Source of the DNA: Bacteroidota bacterium
GTDB lineage: Bacteria; Bacteroidota; Bacteroidia; Flavobacteriales; Flavobacteriaceae
NCBI GenBank assembly: GCA_018267095.1
Contig: JAFDZC010000006.1
Location: 62,001-126,000, forward strand
Direction of reading: 5' to 3'
DNA: 64,000 nucleotides
Below, in pieces: positions 18,901-26,584 of the stretch. The position numbers were made by a program, and so were the translations under genes. The number at the start of each line of letters is the position of its first letter. The stretch's first letter is position 1. The notes beneath the pieces were generated by a model. It had not been told where the DNA came from. It was given only the letters and a program-made list of their open reading frames with translations, and made no database searches.

Positions 18901-21900
18901 GATGGATTGCCGCTACAACTCAAAGCCAAAACGGTCAGAGTGTAATCTTCGGTTTCACCTCTGGTGATGGTTCCGCATTGACCAGGGTTGGTTGCCCAAT
19001 AGTCAGCTCTGATGCGCATGCGATGATTTCCGAGTGTAGCGGTGGCTGGAATCGTAAAACTTCCTGTGTTTGAGGCGTTATAACTGCCTGAACCGAAAAC
19101 TTTTTCACCTGAATCGTCAAAGTCTAAATCGTTGTTCCAGTCCACCCAAATATTAAAACCGAAAGTTCCTCCGGTGTAGGCGGATGAAAAATTCACAGTT
19201 CCGTAATATTGTTGACTAACCGTCATGGCGGTAAAATTTCCATATCCTCCCGCGGAAAGTCCAGAACCATTGTTGGAGATGTTTAAAGTTCCGCCGGTAG
19301 TAGAAAAATTATTGATGTAATATCCGGCTGTGCTTCCTGTGGCTAGACAATATCCGGTATAACAAGTTCCGGTGACATAGGCGCTATTACAACCGTTACT
19401 GGCTAAAATTCTATAGTAGTAAGTCGTATTGGCTGCTAATCCGGTGACTGTTTTGGTCGTGGTCGGATCGGCTATGCTGAATGGGGATCCCGCGATATTA
19501 GTGGTGTAACCCGCATCAGTGGTAATTTGCAAAACATAAGTAATGGCTGCTGCCGATCCTCCGGAAGGAGTAGACCAATTCAAAGTGAATCCACTCGTAG
19601 TGGTTACTGTGTTGGCCACCGAATAAGGAATATCTGGGCAAGTGATACAGCTACCGCTCAAAGGGGCTGATGTATTATATACAGGTCCGCCAGAACAAGT
19701 GGTATTGTTGTAAGCATATACGAAATAATAGTAACGTGTGTTTCCGGTGAGTCCGGTTTCGGCTAGGGTGGTAGCTGCACTGCTTTGTATAAAAGTCAGT
19801 CCGCTGCCCAAAGTTCCGATGTTCGCGGCGCTGTATACGGTTCCGTTGACCGGGGCACTCGGAGGCGTATTGGTCAAAGAGCGAATCACCAAAAAACCAT
19901 TGGCGGTTCCGCTAAATGAAGCTGCTGTTGAGGTAGTAGTATTGGCACCAACAACAAAAGCTGAGGCTTGCGCAACCGGAGCTACACACGGTGTTTGCAA
20001 CGTAGTAGTATTGCCTGTCACATAGGTACTGTTACAACCGTTGCTAGCCAAAATTCTGTAGTAATAAATCGTATTCGGATTAAGTCCGGTAACAACTTTG
20101 GTTACTGTCGGGTCTGCAATGGTAAATGGCGACCCTGGAATGTTGGCTGTATAAGCCGCATTGGTTGTAATTTGAACGGTATAGGTTACCGGTAAGGCAC
20201 TTCCTCCGGTTGGATAAATCCAATTGAGCGTGAATCCGTTATAACTCAAGCCGGTTATGGTGACCGAATTAGGCGTATTTACGCAAGTAACTCCATTGCC
20301 CGAAAGCGGCCCTAACGTATTATAGACTGGTCCGCCGGAGCAGTTGGTGTTGTTATATGCATAGATGTAATAGTAATAACGGGTGTTTCCAGTCAGTCCG
20401 GTTCCGGCAATAGTGGTTGCATTGCTGCTTTGAACAAAAGTAAGTCCGCTGCCCAAAGTTGATATATTTCCGGCATTGTAGATAGTTCCGTTTACAGGCT
20501 GACTTGGTGGAGTACTACTCAGAGATCGAATCACTAAAAATCCATTGGCAGTTCCGCTGAAACTCGCCGGTAAAGAAGTTGAAGTAGCCGTGCCGAATAC
20601 CAAAGCCGAGGCTTGGTTAACCGGTGCAACGCACGGTGCTTGCAAAGTAGTCGTATTTCCGGTAACATAAGCGCTGTTACAACCATTGCTTGCCAAGATT
20701 CTGTAATAATAAATGGTGTTCGGATTTAATCCTGTAATTACTTTAGTAATTGTTGGAGCCGAAATAGTAAAAGGCGATCCCGGAATGTTAGCGGTATAGG
20801 CAGCGTTGGTTGTAATTTGTAAAGTGTAAGTAATGGGTAAAGCGTTTCCTCCGGTTGGAGCTGCCCAATCAACTGTAAAACCATTATAGCTCAAATTGTT
20901 GATGGTTACCGAATTCGGAACGGCAGGACAAGTCGTTCCACTACCTGTGAGTGGTCCAGAAGTGTTATACACTGGTCCGCCTGAACATGCGGTATTGTTA
21001 TAGGCATATACATAATAATAGTAAGTTGTATTTCCGGCCAAACCAGTGCCTGCTATAGTAGTGGCATTACTACTTTGAATAAAAGTCAGACCGCTACCCA
21101 AAGTTGCAATATTACCCGCATTATAAGTAGTGCCGTTCACAGGTTGACTTGGCGGTGTGCTGCTTTGTGATTGGATGACCAAATATCCATTGGCTGAGCC
21201 TGAAAAACTGGCCGGAACTGATGTTGAGGTTCTCGTGCCAATGACCATGGCTGATGCCTGAGCGCCCGGTGCCACACATGGAATTTGCAAAGTGGTCACA
21301 TTTCCGGTTACATAAACACTCGTACAACCGTTGCTCGCTAAAATTCTATAGTAATAAATGGTGTTCGGATTCAGGCCTGTGATGGTTCTGGTAACGGTTG
21401 GATCGTTGATCGTAAAAGGCGATCCGGCAATGTTGGCAGTATAAGCAGCATTAGTGGTAATCTGTAAAGTGTACGTAATCGTTGCTGAACTTCCTCCGGT
21501 AGGAGCAGCCCAATCTACGGTAAAGCCTGTAGAACTCAAACCATTAATCGTAACCGAATTCGGTATGTTAGGACAAGTAAGTCCATTTCCGCTCAAAGGA
21601 CTGGCAGTGCTGTAAATCGGTCCACCCGAACAAGCGCTGCTGTTGTAGGCAAAAATGAAATAGTAATAACGAGTGTTTCCGTTCAAACCGGTTCCCGGAA
21701 TCGAAGTTGCATTGCTGCTTTGTACAAAAGTCAATCCTGAACCTAAACTCGAAATGTTCGCCGCGCTATAAGTAGTGCCGTTGGCCGGTTGTGCCGGAAG
21801 TGTATTGGTTAGCGATTGAATAACCAAATAACCCGTAGCTGTTCCGGTAAAACTAGCCGGTAATGAGTTTGAAGTTGGAGTGCCTAAAGTAAAAGCAGTC

Positions 21901-22706
21901 GGTTGGCTTGGGGCAGAAGGTACTGTACAAGTAGGTCTCAAGGCAATTAATATTCCGCCATTTCGTTCTGCTCCTGAAAGTGTGGCCGCACCATTTCCGG
22001 TGGCTCCAATGGTGGCTTTGGTAGCCCAAGCAGCACCGGCAGAGGATTGATCGCCAGAGCCTTGGCCAATATCAAATAGTTCAGTTAAGGCACCGGGTGA
22101 AGTCGTATTCCAAGCGCCATTGTTCCAGGTTGGGTTATTACCGGCGGCTTGTCCGAACATGATGATGGCTGCATTGGCTGAAACAGTGGTTAATCCGGTA
22201 GCGACAACTCCGGTTTGACTGGGTTGCACCGAAATAGTTCCCGGAGTTACATCAAATGGCGTAGTGCCGTCAACCCCCGAAAAAGCGACAATACCACCCG
22301 AAGCGCTGTCGGTACCTGCTCCTAAGGCAAAGGTATAATTGGCTGGTTCAGCCGCTCCGGCAACTTTATATAACACGGCACCATACCTCTGCGTTCCTCC
22401 GCCTCCGCCTAAATTGACACCACTGATGAGTGTCCAACCGGCTAGGGTAGGGGCATTGGTATTATTACCTCCTTTGGCGATGTTGACCAGCATCATATCG
22501 CCGGCGACAACGCCCGTAGGTTTGTTGATGGTAATATTGGTATTGGTGGATGTGGCGGTGGTTGCTGTGCCTCTCAATGCTATTTGAGCCTCAGCAGAGT
22601 TCGGATCTAAGAAACTAACCATCAGTAAAAGGGCAAAGAACAGCTCTTTTAAAAAGGATATTTTATTCCAAAAAGGAAACTTAGAATTGTAAAAATTCTT
22701 CTTCAT
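15903..22706 (-). CDS. Giant secreted FN3-repeat/GEVED protein with T9SS sorting domain (2267 aa)
   Basis: Secreted adhesin-like protein, paralogous to the gene before it. Order: signal peptide (1-41, ending AEAQ); an N-terminal beta-sandwich (about 42-258) with GDMMLVNIAKGG and APTLAGWTLISG, a fold seen in large secreted and tail-like proteins; four tandem modules of 208-217 residues beginning at Cys260, Cys477, Cys692 and Cys907; a GEVED domain (about 1140-1260, FNIWVDWNNDLDFDD); an FN3 domain; a block with NGGWDATTDPRAIRP and GTWIVGDDDSGPTT; a short beta-rich linker; and the C-terminal block from about 1775 (MYRYDYTYWGSP, DGTIYFWTHNSAPSA) ending in a T9SS signal (VFDLTGKLISSQK ... GIYLLKVHLSDG). 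From the GEVED domain to the end it matches its neighbour almost domain for domain. Each module carries about four regularly placed cysteines. Ligand unknown. Confidence 0.88.
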   Translation of the reverse strand: MKKNFYNSKFPFWNKISFLKELFFALLLMVSFLDPNSAEAQIALRGTATTATSTNTNITINKPTGVVAGDMMLVNIAKGGNNTNAPTLAGWTLISGVNLGGGGGTQRYGAVLYKVAGAAEPANYTFALGAGTDSASGGIVAFSGVDGTTPFDVTPGTISVQPSQTGVVATGLTTVSANAAIIMFGQAAGNNPTWNNGAWNTTSPGALTELFDIGQGSGDQSSAGAAWATKATIGATGNGAATLSGAERNGGILIALRPTCTVPSAPSQPTAFTLGTPTSNSLPASFTGTATGYLVIQSLTNTLPAQPANGTTYSAANISSLGSGLTFVQSSNATSIPGTGLNGNTRYYYFIFAYNSSACSGGPIYSTASPLSGNGLTCPNIPNSVTINGLSSTGFTVDWAAPTGGSSATITYTLQITTNAAYTANIAGSPFTINDPTVTRTITGLNPNTIYYYRILASNGCTSVYVTGNVTTLQIPCVAPGAQASAMVIGTRTSTSVPASFSGSANGYLVIQSQSSTPPSQPVNGTTYNAGNIATLGSGLTFIQSSNATTIAGTGLAGNTTYYYYVYAYNNTACSGGPVYNTSGPLTGSGTTCPAVPNSVTINNLSYNGFTVDWAAPTGGNALPITYTLQITTNAAYTANIPGSPFTISAPTITKVITGLNPNTIYYYRILASNGCNSAYVTGNTTTLQAPCVAPVNQASALVFGTATSTSLPASFSGTANGFLVIRSLSSTPPSQPVNGTIYNAGNISTLGSGLTFVQSSNATTIAGTGLTGNTRYYYYIYAYNNTNCSGGPVYNTLGPLSGNGVTCVNTPNSVTITGLSYNGFTLNWIYPTGGSALPVTYTVQITTNAAYTANIPGSPFTIADPTVTKVVTGLNPNTIYYYRILASNGCNSTYVTGNTTTLQTPCVAPVAQASAFVVGANTTTSTAASFSGTANGFLVIRSLTNTPPSAPVNGTVYSAANIGTLGSGLTFIQSSAATTLAETGLTGNTRYYYFVYAYNNTTCSGGPVYNTSAPLSGSCITCPDIPYSVANTVTTTSGFTLNWSTPSGGSAAAITYVLQITTDAGYTTNIAGSPFSIADPTTTKTVTGLAANTTYYYRILASNGCNSAYVTGTCYTGYCLATGSTAGYYINNFSTTGGTLNISNNGSGLSAGGYGNFTAMTVSQQYYGTVNFSSAYTGGTFGFNIWVDWNNDLDFDDSGEKVFGSGSYNASNTGSFTIPATATLGNHRMRIRADYWATNPGQCGTITRGETEDYTLTVLALSCSGNPSNLSANSISFTTATLNWTAASPAPVSGYEYYYSVSGASPNLATTPSGSVGAGITTANLSGLSSGSYYNVWIRSNCGGTKGLWIGPINFTTLNAPPVTTGTTFCQGGSGTISATASCTNLVNMGTTVNGGWDATTDPRAIRPVIFMANATTCAFDPGNNTANYAAMDFQVSVTGSYTFTMAPTTAYDAMGYIVINPFNPGNCSSGTWIVGDDDSGPTTYEPQMTATLTAGVTYTLISTLYGASSLLVTNTFQWNVTAPPGGYISGVASGSIEWYTTAVGGTPIGTGSPFNPVGVSGSGLTDTNTPGTYTFYAACPNNPSVRTAVNFVINGPTAHISGTGNLCQGATNISIALTGTAPWTVTYTDGTTPVTVSGIMSSPYVFSASPSVATTYSLVSASDAHCSALAGNLSGSAHINGAIQWNGTIDNDWDNSANWSSGSVPTAIDCVVIPSAGNSPVITGSGYHAFAYNLTILSGGILSIDSSNDLTVTDVVNVDANGQFYIKDSASLIQVNNVTNIGNIEVERITQPMYRYDYTYWGSPVTLASNFTLGMLSPNTQPDKFYSWIPTTGANQFGTWQQESVATVMNPTKGYIVRAPQTFSTSVGVKIPYTANFIGTPNNGDIACPIFHGTLVGNNNDKYNLLGNPYPSAVDAQAFLTDPANAAVIDGTIYFWTHNSAPSASYVDPFYGDYVINYNASDYASWNSLGAVGSRGSAAVSGGMVPNGYIASGQGFFTRSSGTAPSGNPVVFKNSMRSSSNGQFYRNASILSNAHRATNDIEKHRIWLNLISGSGIFNQILVGYIDGATTGWDRTYDGVRLTDGVSSTFYSVIPEQNLVIQGRPLPFEVADQVPLGFKTTVADTFSLRLDQFDGLFDTQDIFIEDKLLGIIHNLKQSPYLFTSGIGTFNDRLVLRYNNSLLSTNQPMVENHVFAQIHSNVLSVESLQTMTKIEVFDLTGKLISSQKLNQPLSKYVQPFTSADGIYLLKVHLSDGSLRTQKVITKP
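19365..21929 (-). repeat. Coding repeat: four tandem 215-residue modules in the third giant protein
   Basis: The cysteine codons that open each module fall at 21927, 21276, 20631 and 19986, giving steps of 651, 645 and 645 bp; the fourth copy runs about 624 bp, to the Cys codon at 19362. Copies keep the same phrases in the same places: TPPSQPVNGT, YNNTxCSGGPVYNT, AAYTANIxGSPFTI and NTIYYYRILASNGC. The near-constant length and strong similarity suggest recent unequal duplication. Confidence 0.9.
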
Positions 22707-22734
22707 TTGGTTTAAGACTATTGATTTGGCATAA

Positions 22735-22742
22735 CAAATTTA
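22735..22742 (-). promoter_or_regulatory. Putative -7 promoter box of the third giant gene
   Basis: On the minus strand this reads TAAATTTG, a full match to TAnnTTTG, about 29 bp before the ATG at 22706. A -33 TTG at normal spacing is not evident, so the promoter may need an activator or the call may be wrong. Confidence 0.4.
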
Positions 22743-22943
22743 TTTTGAACCGATTGAGTAGAATAATTAATCGGGTGACTAACCATAAAAATCGATGAAA
22801 TGTCGTTTTTCACAAGCATTGTTGATAAACCAATTCAAAGCCTTATCAGTTCTGGATTTGAGCGTTTTTTTGACAAGTGTTTTTAAACGGATTTATTGGT
22901 TTTTTGCAGACTTTTTCTGTACAAAAAAAGACAAGTATTTCGG

Positions 22944-22973
22944 TTGGGCTCACCGTAAAATTTTCTACTTTTG
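22944..22973 (+). promoter_or_regulatory. Promoter of the TPR-mpl pair
   Basis: TTG (22944-22946), then 19 bp, then TACTTTTG (22966-22973) fits the Bacteroidota sigma-A promoter. Transcription would begin near 22980, leaving a leader of about 10 nt before the ATG at 22991. The remainder of 22743-22943 holds nothing else recognised. Confidence 0.7.
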
Positions 22974-22990
22974 AAATTCATTTTTTAGTG

Positions 22991-23689
22991 ATGAAAAAAC
23001 TGCTGATCATCTTACTATTGTTGCCTTTTCTTGCGTATAGTCAGTCGACTTATGAAAGGGCGGTCAAGTTATTTGATCAAGAAAATTATGCCCAAGCCAA
23101 ACCTTTATTTCTTTCGCTTCTCAAGCAAGAGCCCAAGAACTTACAAGTCATCGAATATCTCGGAGATATTTCAAGTCATCAAAACGATTGGGACAATTCA
23201 ATTGTTTATTACGAAAAACTCAAAAACTTAAAACCCACTGAGGCCAATTACTTTTACAAATACGGAGGTGCACTAGGTATGAAAGCCAAAGTAGGCGGAA
23301 AATGGGTCGCCATCCGACTCATCGGCGATATGCGCGCCTCATTTGAAAAAGCTTTGCAATTAAATCCAAAACACATTGAAGCGCGGTGGGCTCTTATTGA
23401 GTATTATTTGCAACTTCCTGGTTTTGTCGGGGGTAGCGAGCGAAAAGCACAAGGTTATGCCAACGAACTCATGAAGTTATCTCCGGTCGATGGTTATCTG
23501 TCAAAAGCGCACATAGATGAATATTTTAAACGATATTTGAGCGCCGAAAAAAATTACAAACTTGCCATTCAGGTCGGAGGATCCAAAAACACCTATGATC
23601 GTTTGGCGCAGTTGTACAAAGAAAAATTACATCAGCCTGAAAAAGCAGTTCAGGTTCTCAAGGCTTACAACGAAAAAAATAAATCATAA
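22991..23689 (+). CDS. Secreted tetratricopeptide-repeat protein (232 aa)
   Basis: TPR scaffold protein of unknown partner, predicted to be exported. The ATG at 22991 gives a clean signal peptide (MKKLLIILLLLPFLAYSQ); an in-frame start upstream at 22877 is rejected because the promoter box (22966-22973) lies downstream of it. Helical repeats follow: about residues 20-50 (AVKLFDQENYAQAKPLFLSL), 55-90 (NDWDNSIVYYEKLKNLKP), 110-145 (ASFEKALQLNPKHIEARWAL), and a C-terminal pair with KNYKLAIQVGG and EKAVQVLKAY. The stop codon abuts the mpl start, so the two are probably cotranscribed and translationally coupled. This suggests, but does not prove, a cell-wall-related role. Confidence 0.8.
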   Translation: MKKLLIILLLLPFLAYSQSTYERAVKLFDQENYAQAKPLFLSLLKQEPKNLQVIEYLGDISSHQNDWDNSIVYYEKLKNLKPTEANYFYKYGGALGMKAKVGGKWVAIRLIGDMRASFEKALQLNPKHIEARWALIEYYLQLPGFVGGSERKAQGYANELMKLSPVDGYLSKAHIDEYFKRYLSAEKNYKLAIQVGGSKNTYDRLAQLYKEKLHQPEKAVQVLKAYNEKNKS

Positions 23690-25045
23690 ATGCGAATACA
23701 TTTTATTGCCATTGGCGGAAGCGCGATGCACAATTTAGCGCTGGCTTTGCATCAGAAAGGATATCAAATTACCGGAAGCGACGATGCTATTTTTGAACCT
23801 TCCAAATCCCGATTAGAAAAACGAGGATTGTTGCCTGACGAAATGGGTTGGTTTGCCGAAAAAATCACCTCAGATATCGATGCGATTATTTTAGGAATGC
23901 ACGCCAAATCTGATAATCCGGAGCTATTGCGCGCACAAGAACTAGGCTTGAAAATTTATTCGTATCCTGAATTTTTATACGAACAATCCAAAAATAAAAC
24001 CCGCGTAGTTATTGGCGGTTCACACGGAAAAACCACCATTACATCCATGATTTTGCACGTGATGCATTACCACAACATCGAAGTCGATTATATGGTAGGC
24101 GCCCAACTCGAAGGATTCGAAACCATGGTGCATCTCACCGAAGAAAATGATTTTATGGTTTTAGAAGGCGACGAATATTTGTCTTCACCTACCGATCGTC
24201 GTCCGAAATTTCATTTGTATCAGCCCAACATTGCATTGATTTCGGGTATTGCTTGGGACCACATCAATGTGTTTCCTACCTATGAAAATTACGTCGAGCA
24301 ATTTGAGATTTTCATTCAAAAAATCACTCCGGGCGGAATTTTGGTCTACAACCAAAACGATCCAGAAGTCAAAAGAATCTCAGAAGCAGCAACCAATCCA
24401 ATCAGAAAATTACCCTACGCAACCCCAGAATACAAAGTTGAAAATGGTAAAACCATGCTCGCTACCCCCGAAGGTTATATGCCCATTGAAGTTTTCGGTG
24501 CGCACAATTTGAACAACTTGGCCGGCGCTAAATGGATTTGCCAAAACATGGGCGTTGATGAAGCCGATTTTTATGAAGCCATTGCCTCTTTTAAAGGTGC
24601 CTCCAAAAGATTAGAGAAAATCGCCGAGAGCGCAAGCAAAGTTGCCTATAAAGATTTCGCCCATTCTCCGAGTAAAGTGGCTGCTACGACCAAGGCAGTC
24701 AAGGAACAATACCCAGAGAGAACTTTGGTGGCTTGTTTAGAATTACACACCTACAGCAGTTTGAACGCCGAATTTCTCAAAGAATATCAAGGCGCGCTTG
24801 ATGCTGCCGATGTAGCGGTGGTGTTTTATTCGCCGGATGCAGTCAAAATCAAACGACTCGAAGAAGTAACTTATGACCAAATTGCCCAGAGTTTTAAACG
24901 CGATGATTTGTTGATTTATACCAGCCCGCAAGAATTTAAAGATTATCTTTTTGGATTGAACTTGGATCATTCAGCCTTGTTGCTGATGAGTTCCGGAAAT
25001 TACGGAGGATTAAATTTTGACGAAGTGAAAAATTTGATTGCATAG
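23690..25045 (+). CDS. mpl: UDP-N-acetylmuramate:L-alanyl-gamma-D-glutamyl-meso-diaminopimelate ligase (peptidoglycan recycling)
   Basis: Mur-ligase family enzyme that joins recovered murein tripeptide to UDP-MurNAc using ATP, in the cytoplasm. The 451 residues match the usual Mpl length. The N-terminal Rossmann-like domain begins IHFIAIGGSAMHNLA and includes YQITGSDD. The ATP loop GGSHGKTT is at 109-116. Further landmarks are EGDEYLSSPTDRRPKF and, in the C-terminal domain, the AHSPSKVAATTKAV segment. The MHNLA motif and length favour Mpl over MurC. The start directly follows the TPR gene stop. Confidence 0.9.
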   Translation: MRIHFIAIGGSAMHNLALALHQKGYQITGSDDAIFEPSKSRLEKRGLLPDEMGWFAEKITSDIDAIILGMHAKSDNPELLRAQELGLKIYSYPEFLYEQSKNKTRVVIGGSHGKTTITSMILHVMHYHNIEVDYMVGAQLEGFETMVHLTEENDFMVLEGDEYLSSPTDRRPKFHLYQPNIALISGIAWDHINVFPTYENYVEQFEIFIQKITPGGILVYNQNDPEVKRISEAATNPIRKLPYATPEYKVENGKTMLATPEGYMPIEVFGAHNLNNLAGAKWICQNMGVDEADFYEAIASFKGASKRLEKIAESASKVAYKDFAHSPSKVAATTKAVKEQYPERTLVACLELHTYSSLNAEFLKEYQGALDAADVAVVFYSPDAVKIKRLEEVTYDQIAQSFKRDDLLIYTSPQEFKDYLFGLNLDHSALLLMSSGNYGGLNFDEVKNLIA

Positions 25046-25068
25046 TAAATCCCTTTTTAAAGAATAAG

Positions 25069-25095
25069 AGCCCGCCATTTAGCGCGGCTTTTTTT
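25069..25095 (+). terminator. Intrinsic terminator after mpl
   Basis: AGCC (25069-25072) pairs with GGCT (25086-25089), extended by GC/GC after a one-base bulge, followed by a T tract (25089-25095). The stem is imperfect, so strength is uncertain. Confidence 0.6.
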
Positions 25096-25123
25096 GTGTC
25101 TGAAAAAAAATCTCTTATCTTAG
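25093..25123 (+). promoter_or_regulatory. Putative radC promoter
   Basis: TTTG (25093-25096) and TATCTTAG (25116-25123) are separated by 19 bp. The -7 box has one mismatch to TAnnTTTG. The -33 element overlaps the T tract of the mpl terminator. Confidence 0.5.
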
Positions 25124-25150
25124 AAGCTCATTTTAAACGCCATACAAATT

Positions 25151-25846
25151 ATGTCTGAAAAAACTTTCTTTCCCATCAGCAGTTGGGCTGATGACGATAA
25201 ACCGCGCGAAAAACTGTTGTTAAAAGGCAAAACCGCGCTTAGTGATGCCGAACTTTTGGCCATCATCATCGGGTCGGGTTCCAAAAACGAATCAGCAGTT
25301 GCGTTAAGCCAGCGAATTCTCGCTAGTGTGTCGCACAATTTAAACACGCTCGGTAAATTATCCATTCTGCAATTGGTCGCTTTTAAAGGCATGGGCGATG
25401 CCAAAGCAGTTGCGGTTCAAGCAGCCTTAGAGTTGGGCAAACGACGTCGCGCAGCCGAACTTCCGCAGTGGCAAACCATTTCATCGAGTATGTCGGTTTT
25501 TGAGTTGATGCAGCCTGTCATTGGTGAATTGTCGCACGAAGAATTTTGGATTTTATATCTGAACAACGCGCACAAAATTATGCTCAAGGCGCAACTCAGT
25601 AAAGGGGGCATTACCGGTACTTTGGTCGATGTTCGCTTGGTGTATAAAACTGCTCTGGAGCTCGGTGCCGTTGGAATCATTTTGGCGCACAATCATCCTT
25701 CGGGAACTTTGCGACCGAGTGAATCAGACCGACAGATTACCAAAAAACTCAAAATGGCCGGTGAACAGTTGGATATTAAGGTGTTAGATCATTTGATAAT
25801 TACCGAACACGGATATTTTAGCTTTGCCGACGAAGGAATGTTGTAG
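25151..25846 (+). CDS. radC: RadC family JAB/MPN-domain protein
   Basis: RadC homologue of 231 aa. The family was named for DNA repair, but that role has been withdrawn in E. coli and the biochemical function is unsettled. The N-terminal UPF0758-type helix-hairpin-helix region has LSDAELLAIIIGSG (about 30-43) and FKGMGDAKA (about 78-86). The C-terminal JAMM metalloprotease-like domain keeps the metal-binding set H180, H182 and D193 in AHNHPSGTLRPSESD, which indicates an intact zinc site. It has its own promoter and lies between mpl and a HAD hydrolase with no evident functional link. Confidence 0.92.
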   Translation: MSEKTFFPISSWADDDKPREKLLLKGKTALSDAELLAIIIGSGSKNESAVALSQRILASVSHNLNTLGKLSILQLVAFKGMGDAKAVAVQAALELGKRRRAAELPQWQTISSSMSVFELMQPVIGELSHEEFWILYLNNAHKIMLKAQLSKGGITGTLVDVRLVYKTALELGAVGIILAHNHPSGTLRPSESDRQITKKLKMAGEQLDIKVLDHLIITEHGYFSFADEGML

Positions 25847-25900
25847 TTTTTTGGTTCGCTTGAAAAAACTTCACGACTTTTGTGCCTTTATCACATTGGT

Positions 25901-26584
25901 TTGAAAAACATTCAGCACATATTTTTTGATCTAGACCATACGCTTTGGGATTTTGATACCAACTCTGAAAAAGCTTTCGAAGTTATTTTTCAAGATTTGT
26001 TTCCAGAATTGAATGTCAATGCTTTTTTAACGCATTATATTCCGATTAATCAAGCGTGTTGGAAGCTGTATCAAGAAGATAAAATCACGCATGAAACATT
26101 GCGGTATGAGCGGTTAAAGCAATCATTTGATGCTTTGAATGTTCAGGTAAACGATAATCAGATTGAATATATTTCAGAGGCGTATATTGAGCTTTTGCCC
26201 GAGTTCAATCACTTGTTTGAGCATACGCACGAGACGCTCGGTTATCTGCAGCAGCGCTATGATTTGCACATTATTACCAATGGTTTTGCTGAGGTGCAGT
26301 TCAAGAAAATGACGCGTTCAAATTTGATGTCGTATTTCACCACCATTACCAATTCGGAACAAGCCGGTGCGAAAAAACCCAATCCGATTATTTTTGAACA
26401 CGCTTTAAAAGTGGCTCAAGCGGACAAGCATCATAGCATCATGATAGGCGACAGTATTGAGGCGGATATTTTGGGCGCAAAAGATTTTGGGATGCAAGCG
26501 ATTTTTTTTAATCCGAATCAATTGCCAACGCAGTTAGATGTGATGCAAATAACTAATTTAGCCGAACTCAAAACATTTTTATAA
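25901..26584 (+). CDS. HAD-superfamily nucleotidase, YjjG type
   Basis: Haloacid dehalogenase-like phosphatase of 227 aa from the TTG at 25901, probably a house-cleaning pyrimidine nucleoside monophosphatase by family. Motif I is FFDLDHTLWDF (Asp10 and Asp12 are the nucleophile and acid/base), motif II is HIITNG, the motif III lysine is in GAKKPNP and motif IV is IGDSIEADILGA. The helical cap lies between motifs I and II. An in-frame TTG at 25880 is possible but lies on a promoter-like GACTTTTG (25875-25882), so the later TTG is preferred. The next gene starts directly after the stop. Confidence 0.8.
   Translation: MKNIQHIFFDLDHTLWDFDTNSEKAFEVIFQDLFPELNVNAFLTHYIPINQACWKLYQEDKITHETLRYERLKQSFDALNVQVNDNQIEYISEAYIELLPEFNHLFEHTHETLGYLQQRYDLHIITNGFAEVQFKKMTRSNLMSYFTTITNSEQAGAKKPNPIIFEHALKVAQADKHHSIMIGDSIEADILGAKDFGMQAIFFNPNQLPTQLDVMQITNLAELKTFL

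Noticed and set aside
12387-21929. Regular DNA repeats considered as CRISPR or satellite
   Set aside because: Repeat units are 624-651 bp, in frame, diverged mainly as protein modules, and lie wholly inside two long genes; no short direct repeats with unique spacers.
22877-22990. Earlier start for the TPR protein
   Set aside because: The promoter box TACTTTTG at 22966-22973 is downstream of that start, and the extension would destroy the signal peptide that begins at 22991.
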